64,000 nt of DNA, taken from positions 62,001 through 126,000 of the forward strand of contig JAPOZO010000059.1 of NCBI GenBank assembly GCA_026706025.1. Direction: 5' to 3'. Below, in pieces: positions 46,195 through 54,981 of this stretch. The notes beneath the pieces are model-generated. The model saw only the letters and a list, made by a program, of their open reading frames with translations, did no database searches and was not told where the DNA came from. The first letter of the stretch is position 1. Each line of letters starts with the position of its first letter. The stretch comes from Candidatus Poribacteria bacterium (GTDB taxonomy: Bacteria; Poribacteria; WGA-4E; WGA-3G). A program made the position numbers and the translations under genes.

Positions 46195-46229
46195 AAAGAA
46201 CACTTTAACTGCACAGCCAAGGAAAAGTT

Positions 46230-47282
46230 ATGCGATCCCGCGCCCTGAAAAACAGTAATCCGCTTCTTAATATGAATAAAATACTTGTCATTCGCGTTGA
46301 CGGCATCGGCGATTTGCTGAACTCAACACCGGCGATTGCATTGTTACGGGAGAATTATCCATCCGCAGAAATAACAGTATTGGCGCGTCCGCTTAATGCC
46401 CCCGTGTTAATCGGTAACGCAGATGTAGATCGGATTTTAATCTTTGATCGAGATGGCAAGCACCGCGGGCTCCGAGCGCGACTCCAATTCTATCGTGAAT
46501 TGCGCCGTGAACGGTTTCAACTCGCTGTCGCCATGCAAACCGCGATGTGGACGCACCTTGTGGCTTTTCTCTCAGGTGCGACTTACCGCTTAGGACGTTA
46601 TCAGAAACGTTTCAGATCTACCCTCACCCACGCGTGGCGCGGTAAATACCGAAAAGGGGAAACCCACGAAGTTGACAGGAACTTGGAACTCGTCCGACTC
46701 ATCTGTGAAGGCGCAGGCAAACGGAAACTCATCTTCCGGTTATCGCCTGATGAAACTGCTGCCGCTGAGGCGCGACTGACATCGTTGGGTATCGGTACGG
46801 CGGCATTTCTCATCGGTATCCATCCAGGGGGCAGCTCATTTGATAAACGCTGGCCTGAAAAGCGGTACGCCGAACTCGCTGATAGATTATCTCAACAGTA
46901 CAACGCTACGATACTTCTTTTACGCGGTCCTGAAGAAGCGGAATTGGTGAAGAACATTCAAGCGGCGATGCAATCCGATTCGATAACCTACGCGCCGGAG
47001 ACGATTCGCGACCTGGGTGCGATGCTATCCTGTTGCGATTTAGTCGTCTGTAATGACTCTGGTCCGATGCACCTCGCTGCGGCATTGGACATGCCGATGG
47101 TCGCTATCTTTGGTCCTACAGACCACGTGGCGTGGCATCCACTGAGCGAGAACGCCTCTATCGTGCGACGGGATATGCCATGCTGGCCCTGTAGTGCGCA
47201 TAAATGTAAAATCGGATGGGAATGCACGAAAAAACTTCCTGTTGCACCCGTTTGGGAAGCAACAACGGAGAAAGTAAAATGA
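46230..47282 (+). CDS. GT9 family heptosyltransferase-like glycosyltransferase
   Basis: 350 residues. AAGGA precedes the ATG at 46230; homologues would begin at the ATG 14 codons on (MNKILVIRVDGIGDLLNSTP). GT9 marks: GIGDLLNSTPAI for the acceptor loop, FLIGIHPGGSSFDKRWP, and the nucleotide-sugar site VVCNDSGPMHLAAALDMPMV. It transfers a heptose-like sugar from an ADP-activated donor onto a lipid A-core-like glycan at the inner face of the cytoplasmic membrane. The next glycosyltransferase overlaps its stop (ATGA). A second GT9 gene is at 48606. Confidence 0.9.
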   Translation: MRSRALKNSNPLLNMNKILVIRVDGIGDLLNSTPAIALLRENYPSAEITVLARPLNAPVLIGNADVDRILIFDRDGKHRGLRARLQFYRELRRERFQLAVAMQTAMWTHLVAFLSGATYRLGRYQKRFRSTLTHAWRGKYRKGETHEVDRNLELVRLICEGAGKRKLIFRLSPDETAAAEARLTSLGIGTAAFLIGIHPGGSSFDKRWPEKRYAELADRLSQQYNATILLLRGPEEAELVKNIQAAMQSDSITYAPETIRDLGAMLSCCDLVVCNDSGPMHLAAALDMPMVAIFGPTDHVAWHPLSENASIVRRDMPCWPCSAHKCKIGWECTKKLPVAPVWEATTEKVK

Positions 47283-48514
47283 AAATTGTTGTCGCCTGCT
47301 GGGGATCAACCGGAGATGTCTATCCTGTTTTGGCACTATCGGAGCGTCTGCTTGAACGCGGACATCAAGTGCGTGTCTGTTCACCCGCACTCTATAGGGA
47401 TAAGATTCTTGAGGTCGGCGCGGAATTCTACGAGATAGGCGTTTTTTTTGATTTGGCGGAGTTTCACACGGCGATGGATGCTATTATCCCGAAACGCGAC
47501 CCGACCGCGCTGCTACGGGTCATCGTGGAAGAGGCGATTGTGCGTCACGGTGCCCAATGGTATCAGGACTGCTTGACTGCGATGAAAGGATCAGATTTGG
47601 TAATTTGCCATTCCGTGGATATTCCTGCACAAGAGGCTGCGATCCGTAACGGGATCCCGTGGGTGACTGTGACATATTGCCCTGCCATCATAAAATGCCT
47701 CGATTTCGCGCCCTATCCGTTTCCGAATTGGGGACGTGTCTTCAACGCAATCTTCTGGAGAATCGCCGAGATGCGTCTTGGACCAAATATAGATGTTCTT
47801 TTTAATCAATTTATCGTCTCTATTGGTGGGGTGCCACGGGAGTCTGTGACGTTAGAGGGTATGTACTCGCCGCATCTGAACCTCATTGCTGCCTCTCCAG
47901 CACTCTCTACACCGGCTGATTTCCTATCGAACCACAAAATCACAGGTGTCTGGCACCTCGCGTCACCTGCTTACGATCCACCATCTGAACTTGTCGATTT
48001 CTTGGAGGCGGGCCCCCCGCCGGTTATCATCACGTTTGGATCTATGGGAGGTTCCAATGGACGTGAAACGACCAAAATTCTAATAGAAGCCGTTAGGAAA
48101 GTGAAACAACGTGCGATTATCCAAGCGGGTTGGGGACAACTCGGCACGCCGGAGACGTTATCGGACATCTACTGCGCTGAATATGTTCCGCACCAGTGGC
48201 TGTTCCGACAAGGGAGCTGCGTCGTGCATCACGGTGGTGCGGGGACGACTGCCTCGGCATGTCGTGCGAAGATCCCTTCTGTCGTTGTCGCGCACAGTGC
48301 GGATCAACCGTATTGGGGAAAACGGCTATCGGACTTAGGCGTTGCGCCACGACACCTGCATCGTCGAAACCTGACACCTGAACGCTTAGCGAAACGGATT
48401 CGGCAAGTTTTGGAGACACCAGAAATGACGGCGCGGGCACAGGTTTTAGGAGAACAGATGGAAACAGAAGATGGTTTGACTGCAGCCGTTGAAATGGTTG
48501 AATCTTTTGAATAG
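47279..48514 (+). CDS. GT1/GT28-type glycosyltransferase (UGT/MGT-like)
   Basis: Start at ATG 47279, which overlaps the previous stop as ATGA; 411 residues. N-terminus MKIVVACWGSTGDVYPVLAL is the acceptor-domain start of sterol/macrolide glycosyltransferases; the C-terminal donor site holds PPPVIITFGSMGGSN and FRQGSCVVHHGGAGTTASAC with the HHGGAGT motif. It transfers a sugar from a nucleotide donor, probably to a lipid or secondary metabolite. Coupled to the GT9 gene, so it may decorate the same glycolipid. Confidence 0.9.
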   Translation: MKIVVACWGSTGDVYPVLALSERLLERGHQVRVCSPALYRDKILEVGAEFYEIGVFFDLAEFHTAMDAIIPKRDPTALLRVIVEEAIVRHGAQWYQDCLTAMKGSDLVICHSVDIPAQEAAIRNGIPWVTVTYCPAIIKCLDFAPYPFPNWGRVFNAIFWRIAEMRLGPNIDVLFNQFIVSIGGVPRESVTLEGMYSPHLNLIAASPALSTPADFLSNHKITGVWHLASPAYDPPSELVDFLEAGPPPVIITFGSMGGSNGRETTKILIEAVRKVKQRAIIQAGWGQLGTPETLSDIYCAEYVPHQWLFRQGSCVVHHGGAGTTASACRAKIPSVVVAHSADQPYWGKRLSDLGVAPRHLHRRNLTPERLAKRIRQVLETPEMTARAQVLGEQMETEDGLTAAVEMVESFE

Positions 48515-48598
48515 TTTTCAGTTATCAGTCGTCAGTTTTCAGTTAAGAGGGCTGCTAAGGGACTGTCACAAGATGTTAACTGAAAACTGACAACTACT
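48513..48598. repeat. Heptad-repeat palindromic element
   Basis: AGTTTTCAGTTATCAGTCGT, then CAGTTAAGAGGG, then on the right GTTAACTGAAAACTGACAAC. It fills the whole gap between two glycosyltransferase genes, starting right at the stop codon. Confidence 0.65.
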
Positions 48599-48605
48599 TG
48601 AAAAA

Positions 48606-49622
48606 ATGAAAAAAATCCTTGTTTTTAGTTTCAGTTTCATTGGCGATGCTGTGCTATCCACTGCTGTTATCCACCCCCTACGTAAACACTTCCCAGATGC
48701 CCATATTACCTTCCTCGTCGGACCGCGTGCGTTTGATATCCTCGCTACCGAACCGAACATTGATACGACCCTTGTTTATGATAATCGAGGTGAACACGCC
48801 GGTTGGCCAGGACGGCTGCGTGTGATAAAAACCTTACGACATGAAAAATTTGATCTCGTTGTGAATCTACGGGATAGCCTCACGGCGCGGTGCATTGGGG
48901 CGGAACATTGGGGAATGGTTCGCGGGGAGAGCAATCGTCATGCCGTTACCCGCTATCTGGAGGTGCTTCAGCGGCACGGCGTTGACCCAACGGGTGCCTA
49001 CCCATGTTTAGAGTTAACTGAAGCGGAAAACACCGAGGCGCACCGTTTTCTTGCCGATACAGGCATTACCTCGGAAGGGTTGTTAATCGGCATTCATCCG
49101 GGTGGGAATTGGGTATATAAGTTATGGGATGTGGAGAAATACGCCTTGGTCGCGAATGCCCTGTGTAAAGAACAGAATGCAGCGATCTTATTGTTCGCTG
49201 GTCCGAACGAACGAGCACTCCAAGTCCAAGTATCAGAAATGATGGATATTCCGCCAATTCTTGTTCAAACGGAAAATCTACGGCATCTCGCGGCGTTAAT
49301 CTCTGCGTGCGATGTCTATATTGGGAATGACACGGGACCGATGCATATTGCGTCAGCAGTGGATACGCCAGTTGTTGCGCTTTTCGGTTCAACGAACCAC
49401 ATTCGGAGCGGTCCCTATGGTGATAAACACACGATTGTGCAGAGTGGGATAGATTTGGGGTGTAATCCGTGTCATCCGGGTCGGCATCCGGGGGGATGCG
49501 GTGCTGGCAGTTGTGAAGTGATTGCGGGGATTACAGTGGAACAGGTATTGGCAGCTGTGAAGCGTTATACTTCTTCAATCTCAATTTTAGACTCAAGAAA
49601 ATTCGCTTCTAATTTCTCCTAA
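48606..49622 (+). CDS. GT9 family heptosyltransferase-like glycosyltransferase
   Basis: 338 residues: MKKILVFSFSFIGDAVLSTA at the start, GLLIGIHPGGNWVYKLWD in the middle, DVYIGNDTGPMHIASAVDTP in the donor site and CNPCHPGRHPGGCGAGSC near the end, a cysteine cluster common in this family. Same role as the gene at 46230: addition of a heptose-like sugar to an outer-membrane glycan. No ribosome site is visible before the ATG, which follows the heptad element by eight bases. Its stop overlaps by three bases the stop of a decayed gene on the other strand. Confidence 0.92.
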   Translation: MKKILVFSFSFIGDAVLSTAVIHPLRKHFPDAHITFLVGPRAFDILATEPNIDTTLVYDNRGEHAGWPGRLRVIKTLRHEKFDLVVNLRDSLTARCIGAEHWGMVRGESNRHAVTRYLEVLQRHGVDPTGAYPCLELTEAENTEAHRFLADTGITSEGLLIGIHPGGNWVYKLWDVEKYALVANALCKEQNAAILLFAGPNERALQVQVSEMMDIPPILVQTENLRHLAALISACDVYIGNDTGPMHIASAVDTPVVALFGSTNHIRSGPYGDKHTIVQSGIDLGCNPCHPGRHPGGCGAGSCEVIAGITVEQVLAAVKRYTSSISILDSRKFASNFS

Positions 49623-49871
49623 TCACACTTTGAAATTTTACTATTGATTTCTGTTTCACTAGAGCATGACAACAGATAAAAATAAATGTGATTAAGAACT
49701 AAAAGTGCCTGTAATGCTTTTTCCGCTGTATAATCCTTTCCGTATCGCTTGAGAATTCCAAATCCTAGTATGCTAGAGACAGATTTAGTAGTAGTGAACC
49801 CAAGAAGGTCTCCCCAAAATCTTTGACGACTTGTTTGTCAATTCGTTGAAAATGCGAACAGCACTTTTCAT
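49619..49871 (-). pseudogene. Decayed third gene of the TIR locus
   Basis: An ATG at 49871 overlaps the previous TGA (ATGA) and reads MKSAVRIFNELTNKSSKILG before a stop; a different frame then continues, open from 49837 to the TAG at 49619-49621, reading WGDLLGFTTTKSVSSILGFG, then LKRYGKDYTAEKALQALLVL, then NHIYFYLLSCSSETEINSK. The two parts join only through a frameshift near 49800-49840. Not recognised; short helical protein of about 85 residues if repaired. Confidence 0.5.
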
Positions 49872-50422
49872 TCGTTGCTGTCTATACTTTTTGTTCTCCA
49901 ATAGATTGTAATTAACAATAATGGATAAACAAGGAGTGAGAAGAAATATATGTTTTCCAATTGATAGATTCCAATCCCCAGCGTGCCTGTAAAACCGATA
50001 AAGAAAATAGTCGGTACAAACATTTCAACAACAGATAGTTCTCAATAAGTTTTACGCTCTTTGCCTTTACCTAGAAACTCCCATTCATGTTTGAAAAATG
50101 GGTACGCGAGTTTTTCTTCTAATTTCTCCAATGCCTTAAATTTTCGAGAATTCAATTGTCGGTAGGAACGGATAACAACACACCATGCTGCTGCCAAAGA
50201 TATACCCAATAACCCAAAACCTACTGTGAGCCAACTGAGCGGAACTCCATTTTTACGCTGTAAGAGTGCAGAAAAAATCACGGCTAATCCAGACAAAACT
50301 AGCATATAGAAACGATTTGTTGTGGTTCGTCGATTGCTGACGCTGTCGGCGAGTTGCACATGGAGTTTATAGATTTCTATTAATTCTTGCTGGTTATCCA
50401 CTTCTTTTTCTTGTTCGGTCAT
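49868..50422 (-). pseudogene. RipA-like membrane protein interrupted by an in-frame TGA
   Basis: Starts at ATG 50422, two bases after the TIR gene stop (an upstream in-frame start at 50470 would overlap that gene). The intact part has HVQLADSVSNRRTTTNRFYM, two membrane helices (about residues 41-57 and 65-85) and FFKHEWEFLGKGKERKTY, then TGA at 50042-50044. In the same frame translation resumes as ELSVVEMFVPTIFFIGFTGT with one or two more membrane helices and ends at 49868 in SIDSNE. The family (RipA-like small membrane proteins) normally continues through this point, so a CGA-to-TGA change has probably cut it. Recoding is possible but unlikely, as TGA ends other genes here. Confidence 0.7.
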
Positions 50423-50424
50423 GT

Positions 50425-50835
50425 TTACACTACTTCTCGAATAGCTGAAACAATTCTTTCTGGATTCCAATCAACAATCCGGTCAGCACCTTGCTTAACT
50501 ATTGCCAGATCACTGTTGTTTTTCGATGATTCAATAGCGATAACCGGTTTTGGAATACGGAACTCGTTTTTAGCAATACGGATTTCTTGGTTTATCCATT
50601 TGCTGTCTGTTGCCTCGATTCCCATCAAAATTAGAACAACACTACTGCGCGCTATTTGCGTTTTGATGGCATTATAGAGGTTTTCATCTGTTCCGTCGCT
50701 ATCTAACGGGTCATCTTTTGGCACAGAGTAGTCGCGATAGGAAAAATCTCTTTTTGAATTTAGTAAGTGAATCAATTTATTATACATATCACTATCAGCC
50801 CAAGAATGACTAATAAAAAGATTATAGGTCCTCAT
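50425..50835 (-). CDS. TIR-like (ThsB/DUF1863) protein
   Basis: 136 residues, start behind GGAG nine bases upstream. The sequence MRTYNLFISHSWADSDMYNK, then FSYRDYSVPKDDPLDSDG and SSVVLILMGIEATDSKWINQ, matches the TIR-like domain of Thoeris ThsB proteins (DUF1863). Such proteins sense infection and make a cyclic ADP-ribose-type signal, or act as NAD-using effectors. Here no ThsA is present; a RipA-like membrane gene follows after two bases, suggesting a membrane effector or partner. The TIR frame is intact although its partners are broken. Confidence 0.87.
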   Translation of the reverse strand: MRTYNLFISHSWADSDMYNKLIHLLNSKRDFSYRDYSVPKDDPLDSDGTDENLYNAIKTQIARSSVVLILMGIEATDSKWINQEIRIAKNEFRIPKPVIAIESSKNNSDLAIVKQGADRIVDWNPERIVSAIREVV

Positions 50836-51178
50836 CTAGTATATCTCCGATTGAAACTTTAGTGTTATGCGCCTAATTTATCTTAAGTTATTATACCATA
50901 TTAAATTAAAAGTACCAAGCCAATTTTCTCAAAATCGAGAATAGATATAGAAATTTATGCTCACATCTATGCTGATTAGGCAGGTTACACACTCCTCGTC
51001 ATCCTTAAAAGCAGAATTTGCTATCTAACATCCAAGACCTACTATACGAGGTTTATCTGCTTGATGGAGAATTCCAATTGTGTTGCAACATTAAAGATAA
51101 TGTAGAGGAAATAGTCTCCTTTAAGTTATCTGGTCTGAACCATGCATTAGCGGTAAGAATGATAAGAGTACTGCCCAC

Positions 51179-51309
51179 TCAGTCTTTAACTTCAATATAT
51201 CAAACTTTACCGTTCGGCGTTTTAATCTGCTTGAAAATCTGCCACACAACTTCAATTAAACCCTTAAACCAGTTTGGACCATAGATATCCTTCAACGATG
51301 TCCTATAGA
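51179..51309 (-). pseudogene. Possible gene remnant upstream of the TIR gene
   Basis: Reverse-strand reading gives RTSLKDIYGPNWFKGLIEVV, then WQIFKQIKTPNGKV, a TGA at 51200-51202, then YIEVKD and a second TGA. The composition looks like a real C-terminus but no family is recognised and no start exists. The rest of the 486-base spacer (50836-51321) is AT-rich with no gene seen. Confidence 0.25.
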
Positions 51310-51321
51310 TTATGTTGGATG

Positions 51322-53547
51322 TCATGATTTTCGCCATTGCAATCGTAAACTGTTTAGCACAACGGACACACTGCTAAATGCCATTGCGAATGCTGCGAGC
51401 ATGGGGTGGAGTTCCCGAAACATCGTTGGCACGAAAGATAACGGATAAAGTGCACCTGCTGCGATGGGAATTAAGAGGACATTGTAGAAGAACGCCCAGA
51501 ATAGGTTCTGTTTAATTGTGCGCATCGTTGAGCGGCTGAGTCGAATCGCATCGGGAAGTCCACGCAAATCGCTGTGCATGAGTGTCACGTGTGCTGTTTC
51601 TCTGGCGATATCGGTGCCTGTGCCAAGTGAAATACCAATGTCGGCTTGTGCCAATGCGGGTGTATCGTTAATACCGTCGCCGACCATTGCGACGAGTCCA
51701 CCATTTTCTGTCTGTAACTTTTTAACGGCTGCTGCTTTATCTTCGGGTTTGAGTTCTGCCATGACATCGCTAATCCGTGAAGCCTTGGCGATCGCATCCG
51801 CCGTAACGCGGTTATCGCCTGTCATCATTGTTACCGTACATCCAAGTTCGTAGAGTTCCGCGACTGCGGCTTGCGCTTCCGGTTTTAAAGTGTCCGCGAC
51901 TGCCAGAAGTCCGGCAACATGTCCATCAACGGCGACCCATAGGACAGTTTTTGCCTCGGTCTGTAGCCGCTCTGCTTCTGCTTCAAATATCTTCGTCGGG
52001 ATACCGTGCTGTTGCATTAAGGATAAATTGCCTATAACGACACTATTGTCACCGACCTGTGCGGTGATACCGTGTCCAGTGATGGCTTTAAACTGGCTCG
52101 GTGTCGCGATGTTGAGTCCACGTTCCTGAGCGGCTTGAACAACCGCTTTTCCGATAGGATGTTCACTGCCACGCTCCGCGGCAGCAGAGAGTTGTAGGAG
52201 TTCCGATTCATCTTTATCCGTGAGGATATCGGTAAGTGTAAGTTTCCCTTCTGTCAAGGTGCCTGTTTTATCGAGGACAATTGTAGTTAAGTTTCCTGCG
52301 CGTTCAAGTGCTTCACCGTTTCGGAAGAGGATACCGCGCTGCGCACCGATACCGGTACCCATCATAACGGCTGTCGGGGTAGCAAGTCCTAATGCACACG
52401 GGCAGGCTGTGACGAGGATGGCAACGAGGCGGAGCATCGCCGGTGTGAACCCTGCTCCAAGGAGGAACCACCACGCGAGAAACGTCACAACGGCAATCGC
52501 GGCGACGATAGGCACGAACACATTTGTGACTGCGTCGGCGACGCGTTGGATAGGGGGTTTGCTCTGTTGCGTCGTGTACACCAATTGGACAAGACGTGAA
52601 AGTGCCGTTTCGGTACCGACGTGTGTGGCTTTGATCGTGAGCATCCCGCTCTGGTTCATCGTTGCAGCGGTCACAGGGTCGCCTGGTCCCTTATCTACAG
52701 GTAGGCTTTCTCCGGTGAAAACGCTTTCATCGATGGCACTTTCACCGCTGCGTACCACGCCATCCACAGGGATACTTTCGCCGGGACGTACAACGAGGAC
52801 ATCTCCTACGCCGACCTGTTCAATCGGGATGTTTTGTTCTTCACCGTCTTTTAAGCGACACGCCGTTTTCGGGGCGAGTTGCGGGAGTTTTTTCAGGGCA
52901 GCGTTTATCTTACCTTTGGCACGTGCTTCAAGCAGTTTTCCTAACTTAATTAACGTAACGATAACTGCGGCTGTCTCAAAATAGACGTGTGCGCCGAAGC
53001 GTTCTCCCGCGCCCGTGGTTAGTGCAATCGTTACGACGAGGCTATAGAGAAACGCGACGGATGAACCCATAGCAACGAGGACATCCATATTGGCGGATCG
53101 GTTGCGTAGTGCCTTAAAACCGCCGATGTAATAGTCCCACGCAACATAACCCTGCACTGGTAACGCTAAACCGAACATGAGATAGTTAACCCAGTGTGCA
53201 GATGCCCACGCACCTAACAGGTTCATATCTCTGCCCATGCTAATGAGGAAAAGTGGTAACGTGCAGATTACCCCGACAGTAAATTGCAGCTTCTGCCGTC
53301 GGAATTCTTCAGCGCGAGCCTCTTCTTCTTTGTTTTCATCAACAACATCAAAACCGAGGTCTCGGATCTTATTGACGATGGCTTCCTCGCTGAGCGTAGA
53401 TGTATCAAAGGTAACCGCGGCATATTCGGTAGCGAGACTGACTTCTACAACAAGAACACCATCCATCTTTTTTAGGTTTTGTGTGATGATGCTTGTACAA
53501 CTTTCGCAGTTCATGCCGGTGATGGGGAGGTTAATTTGGTGTTCCAT
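51322..53547 (-). CDS. copA: Copper-exporting P1B-type ATPase
   Basis: 741 residues. One N-terminal heavy-metal-binding domain with GMNCESC (Cys14, Cys17); eight membrane helices expected; the ion-path motif [12 protein letters not shown]; phosphorylation site [10 protein letters not shown]; hinge [10 protein letters not shown]; actuator [12 protein letters not shown] with HMA and the N/Y-type helix 7 region ([20 protein letters not shown]) point to Cu(I) export across the inner membrane. No copper-responsive regulator or chaperone gene is beside it. Lies alone between the TIR locus and a repeat-rich spacer. Confidence 0.95.
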   Translation of the reverse strand: MEHQINLPITGMNCESCTSIITQNLKKMDGVLVVEVSLATEYAAVTFDTSTLSEEAIVNKIRDLGFDVVDENKEEEARAEEFRRQKLQFTVGVICTLPLFLISMGRDMNLLGAWASAHWVNYLMFGLALPVQGYVAWDYYIGGFKALRNRSANMDVLVAMGSSVAFLYSLVVTIALTTGAGERFGAHVYFETAAVIVTLIKLGKLLEARAKGKINAALKKLPQLAPKTACRLKDGEEQNIPIEQVGVGDVLVVRPGESIPVDGVVRSGESAIDESVFTGESLPVDKGPGDPVTAATMNQSGMLTIKATHVGTETALSRLVQLVYTTQQSKPPIQRVADAVTNVFVPIVAAIAVVTFLAWWFLLGAGFTPAMLRLVAILVTACPCALGLATPTAVMMGTGIGAQRGILFRNGEALERAGNLTTIVLDKTGTLTEGKLTLTDILTDKDESELLQLSAAAERGSEHPIGKAVVQAAQERGLNIATPSQFKAITGHGITAQVGDNSVVIGNLSLMQQHGIPTKIFEAEAERLQTEAKTVLWVAVDGHVAGLLAVADTLKPEAQAAVAELYELGCTVTMMTGDNRVTADAIAKASRISDVMAELKPEDKAAAVKKLQTENGGLVAMVGDGINDTPALAQADIGISLGTGTDIARETAHVTLMHSDLRGLPDAIRLSRSTMRTIKQNLFWAFFYNVLLIPIAAGALYPLSFVPTMFRELHPMLAAFAMAFSSVSVVLNSLRLQWRKS

Positions 53548-53622
53548 TTTTTTTCATTAACGCTGGGCACCGCTCCGCTACGTTTCGCGATGGTTTTCGT
53601 TAATTCTAACCGCCTTTGGAAC

Positions 53623-53741
53623 TTATAGTAAAACCTAAAAATATTAGGGTGCTTCTTGGCACAACGGGCAATGAATTGCCCTACTACGAACGAGTATTTG
53701 TTAAAGGATAGGGGCCCACATAATTCTAAGTTTTACTATAA
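53623..53741. mobile_element. MITE-like element with TTATAGTAAA ends
   Basis: TTATAGTAAAACC at the left, GTTTTACTATAA at the right, 119 bp apart. The centre has GGGCAATGAATTGCCC, a small palindrome. Third member with 5232 and 40513. Confidence 0.55.
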
Positions 53742-53837
53742 AAATTTTTATTTTTCAATATTTTAGCATATCGCAGGCAGCAAACGCAACCTCCAGACCT
53801 GATAGACGGGTGTAAATATTTTGTCAATTGCCATCGT

Positions 53838-53899
53838 CACAGACTAACAGTCTATGCTACAACGGATTCCTGCCACAGGCTAACAGCCTATGGTACAGG
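53838..53899. repeat. Two CACAGRCTAACAG inverted repeats
   Basis: CACAGACTAACAGTCTATG + CTACA and CACAGGCTAACAGCCTATG + GTACA, 37 bases apart, just behind the 3' end of the oxidoreductase gene. Arms change together, as in the copy at 17509. Confidence 0.5.
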
Positions 53900-53908
53900 A
53901 CCGCACTT

Positions 53909-54877
53909 TTATCCTAAGTGGACCGGTAGACCTGTTTCAAGGGATTCGTTGGCGGCGATGGATAAAATAGCGGTTTTCGCGGCATCGGCATAGGGGGATC
54001 GGATTGCGCTGCCATCTCCTATACGAACAGCCTCAATAAAGGTGCTATCCATATCAATTGTGCAATTGTTCTGCGGGTTCCACGTGGTTTTCTCATCGGC
54101 GGTAGAGAGTACAAGCGCACGACGGAGATGATATTCAAGGGAACCGTCCTCACAGAAAATGTCTAATCCAGAACGACTCATCCCATTCGTTGTAAAGCAG
54201 GCGGAGAACATGATACCAAAAACACCGCTCTCAAATTGCAAAGAGACAGCAGACGCTTCTTCAATATCGTAATCGGTATCAGGAATCAGATCATAGCGTG
54301 CGACGGCATAGACAGTTTTGACTTCGCCGAAGAGGTATCTCGCCATATCAAATTCGTGTGTCGTCTGTTCCATGAGCTGCCCACCGGATTTTGCCTTCTC
54401 TCGCCACCAACCACCGGGCATGCCGCCCATCCAGTAGCCCATGAAGAATCCGACGCGTCGGGAAGCGAGGAGTTCCTGCGCTTTGTCGATAATATCAAGA
54501 TAACGTTCCTGATACCCTGTAGCAGTGATGATGCCTTTCTCTTCTATCACAGCTGCGATCTCCATTGCATCGTTTGTATCCATGTGTACAGGTTTTTCGA
54601 CAAACATCGCCAGTCCAGCGTCAATAACAGCCCGTTCAGGTGCCCCGTGTGCGAAAGGTGGAATAGAGATATAGACGGCATCCAATTCTTCGCGTGCGAG
54701 CATCTCGTTATAGTCTGCGTATGCTTTACCACCGTACTGCGTGACAGCCTGTTCCGCTTTTTCAACAACAATATCACAGAAGGCGACGAATTGTGAGCCG
54801 CCGATCTCGGTTAATTCACGGAGGTGGCGGTTCATGTTACCACCTGTGCCGATAAAGCCTAATCTAACATCTGACAT
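53909..54877 (-). CDS. Gfo/Idh/MocA family oxidoreductase
   Basis: 322 residues. Rossmann start LGFIGTGGNMNRHLRELTEI, then the family signature AMFVEKPVHMDTNDAMEIA containing the catalytic-site EKP, and HEFDMARYLFGEVKTVYAVA in the C-terminal domain. NAD(P)-dependent oxidation or reduction of a sugar or inositol-like substrate in the cytoplasm. The upstream region carries the conserved-loop hairpin with a covaried stem. The gene stands between CopA and nuoN and is unlikely to belong to complex I. Confidence 0.9.
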   Translation of the reverse strand: MSDVRLGFIGTGGNMNRHLRELTEIGGSQFVAFCDIVVEKAEQAVTQYGGKAYADYNEMLAREELDAVYISIPPFAHGAPERAVIDAGLAMFVEKPVHMDTNDAMEIAAVIEEKGIITATGYQERYLDIIDKAQELLASRRVGFFMGYWMGGMPGGWWREKAKSGGQLMEQTTHEFDMARYLFGEVKTVYAVARYDLIPDTDYDIEEASAVSLQFESGVFGIMFSACFTTNGMSRSGLDIFCEDGSLEYHLRRALVLSTADEKTTWNPQNNCTIDMDSTFIEAVRIGDGSAIRSPYADAAKTAILSIAANESLETGLPVHLG

Positions 54878-54926
54878 TTTTTTAACTATGGCCCTTGTTC
54901 GTTTCTCTCCGTTGTCGAGAAACGGG
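54878..54926 (-). ncRNA. Conserved-loop hairpin element, covaried stem
   Basis: On the + strand CGTTTCTC (54900-54907), loop TCCGTTGTC (54908-54916), GAGAAACG (54917-54924). Same 8-bp stem length and identical 9-nt loop as at 27393 and 40428, but a different stem sequence. In transcript sense it is followed by 22 bases ending GTTAAAAAA and then the ATG. Confidence 0.5.
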
Positions 54927-54981
54927 TAGTTGATTAATTTTTCGGAATTACCAATTGTAATAATTAAACCTCATAAAGTGA

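Noticed and set aside
50042-50044. TGA as a recoded (Sec/Trp/Arg) codon in the RipA-like gene
   Set aside because: TGA serves as a normal stop in this window (for example at 13697 and 47282), no SECIS-like hairpin was evident, and the following gene is also broken; decay is simpler.
51018-51284. 88-codon frame between the TIR gene and copA
   Set aside because: No ribosome site; the opposite strand gives a more protein-like reading, though also broken.
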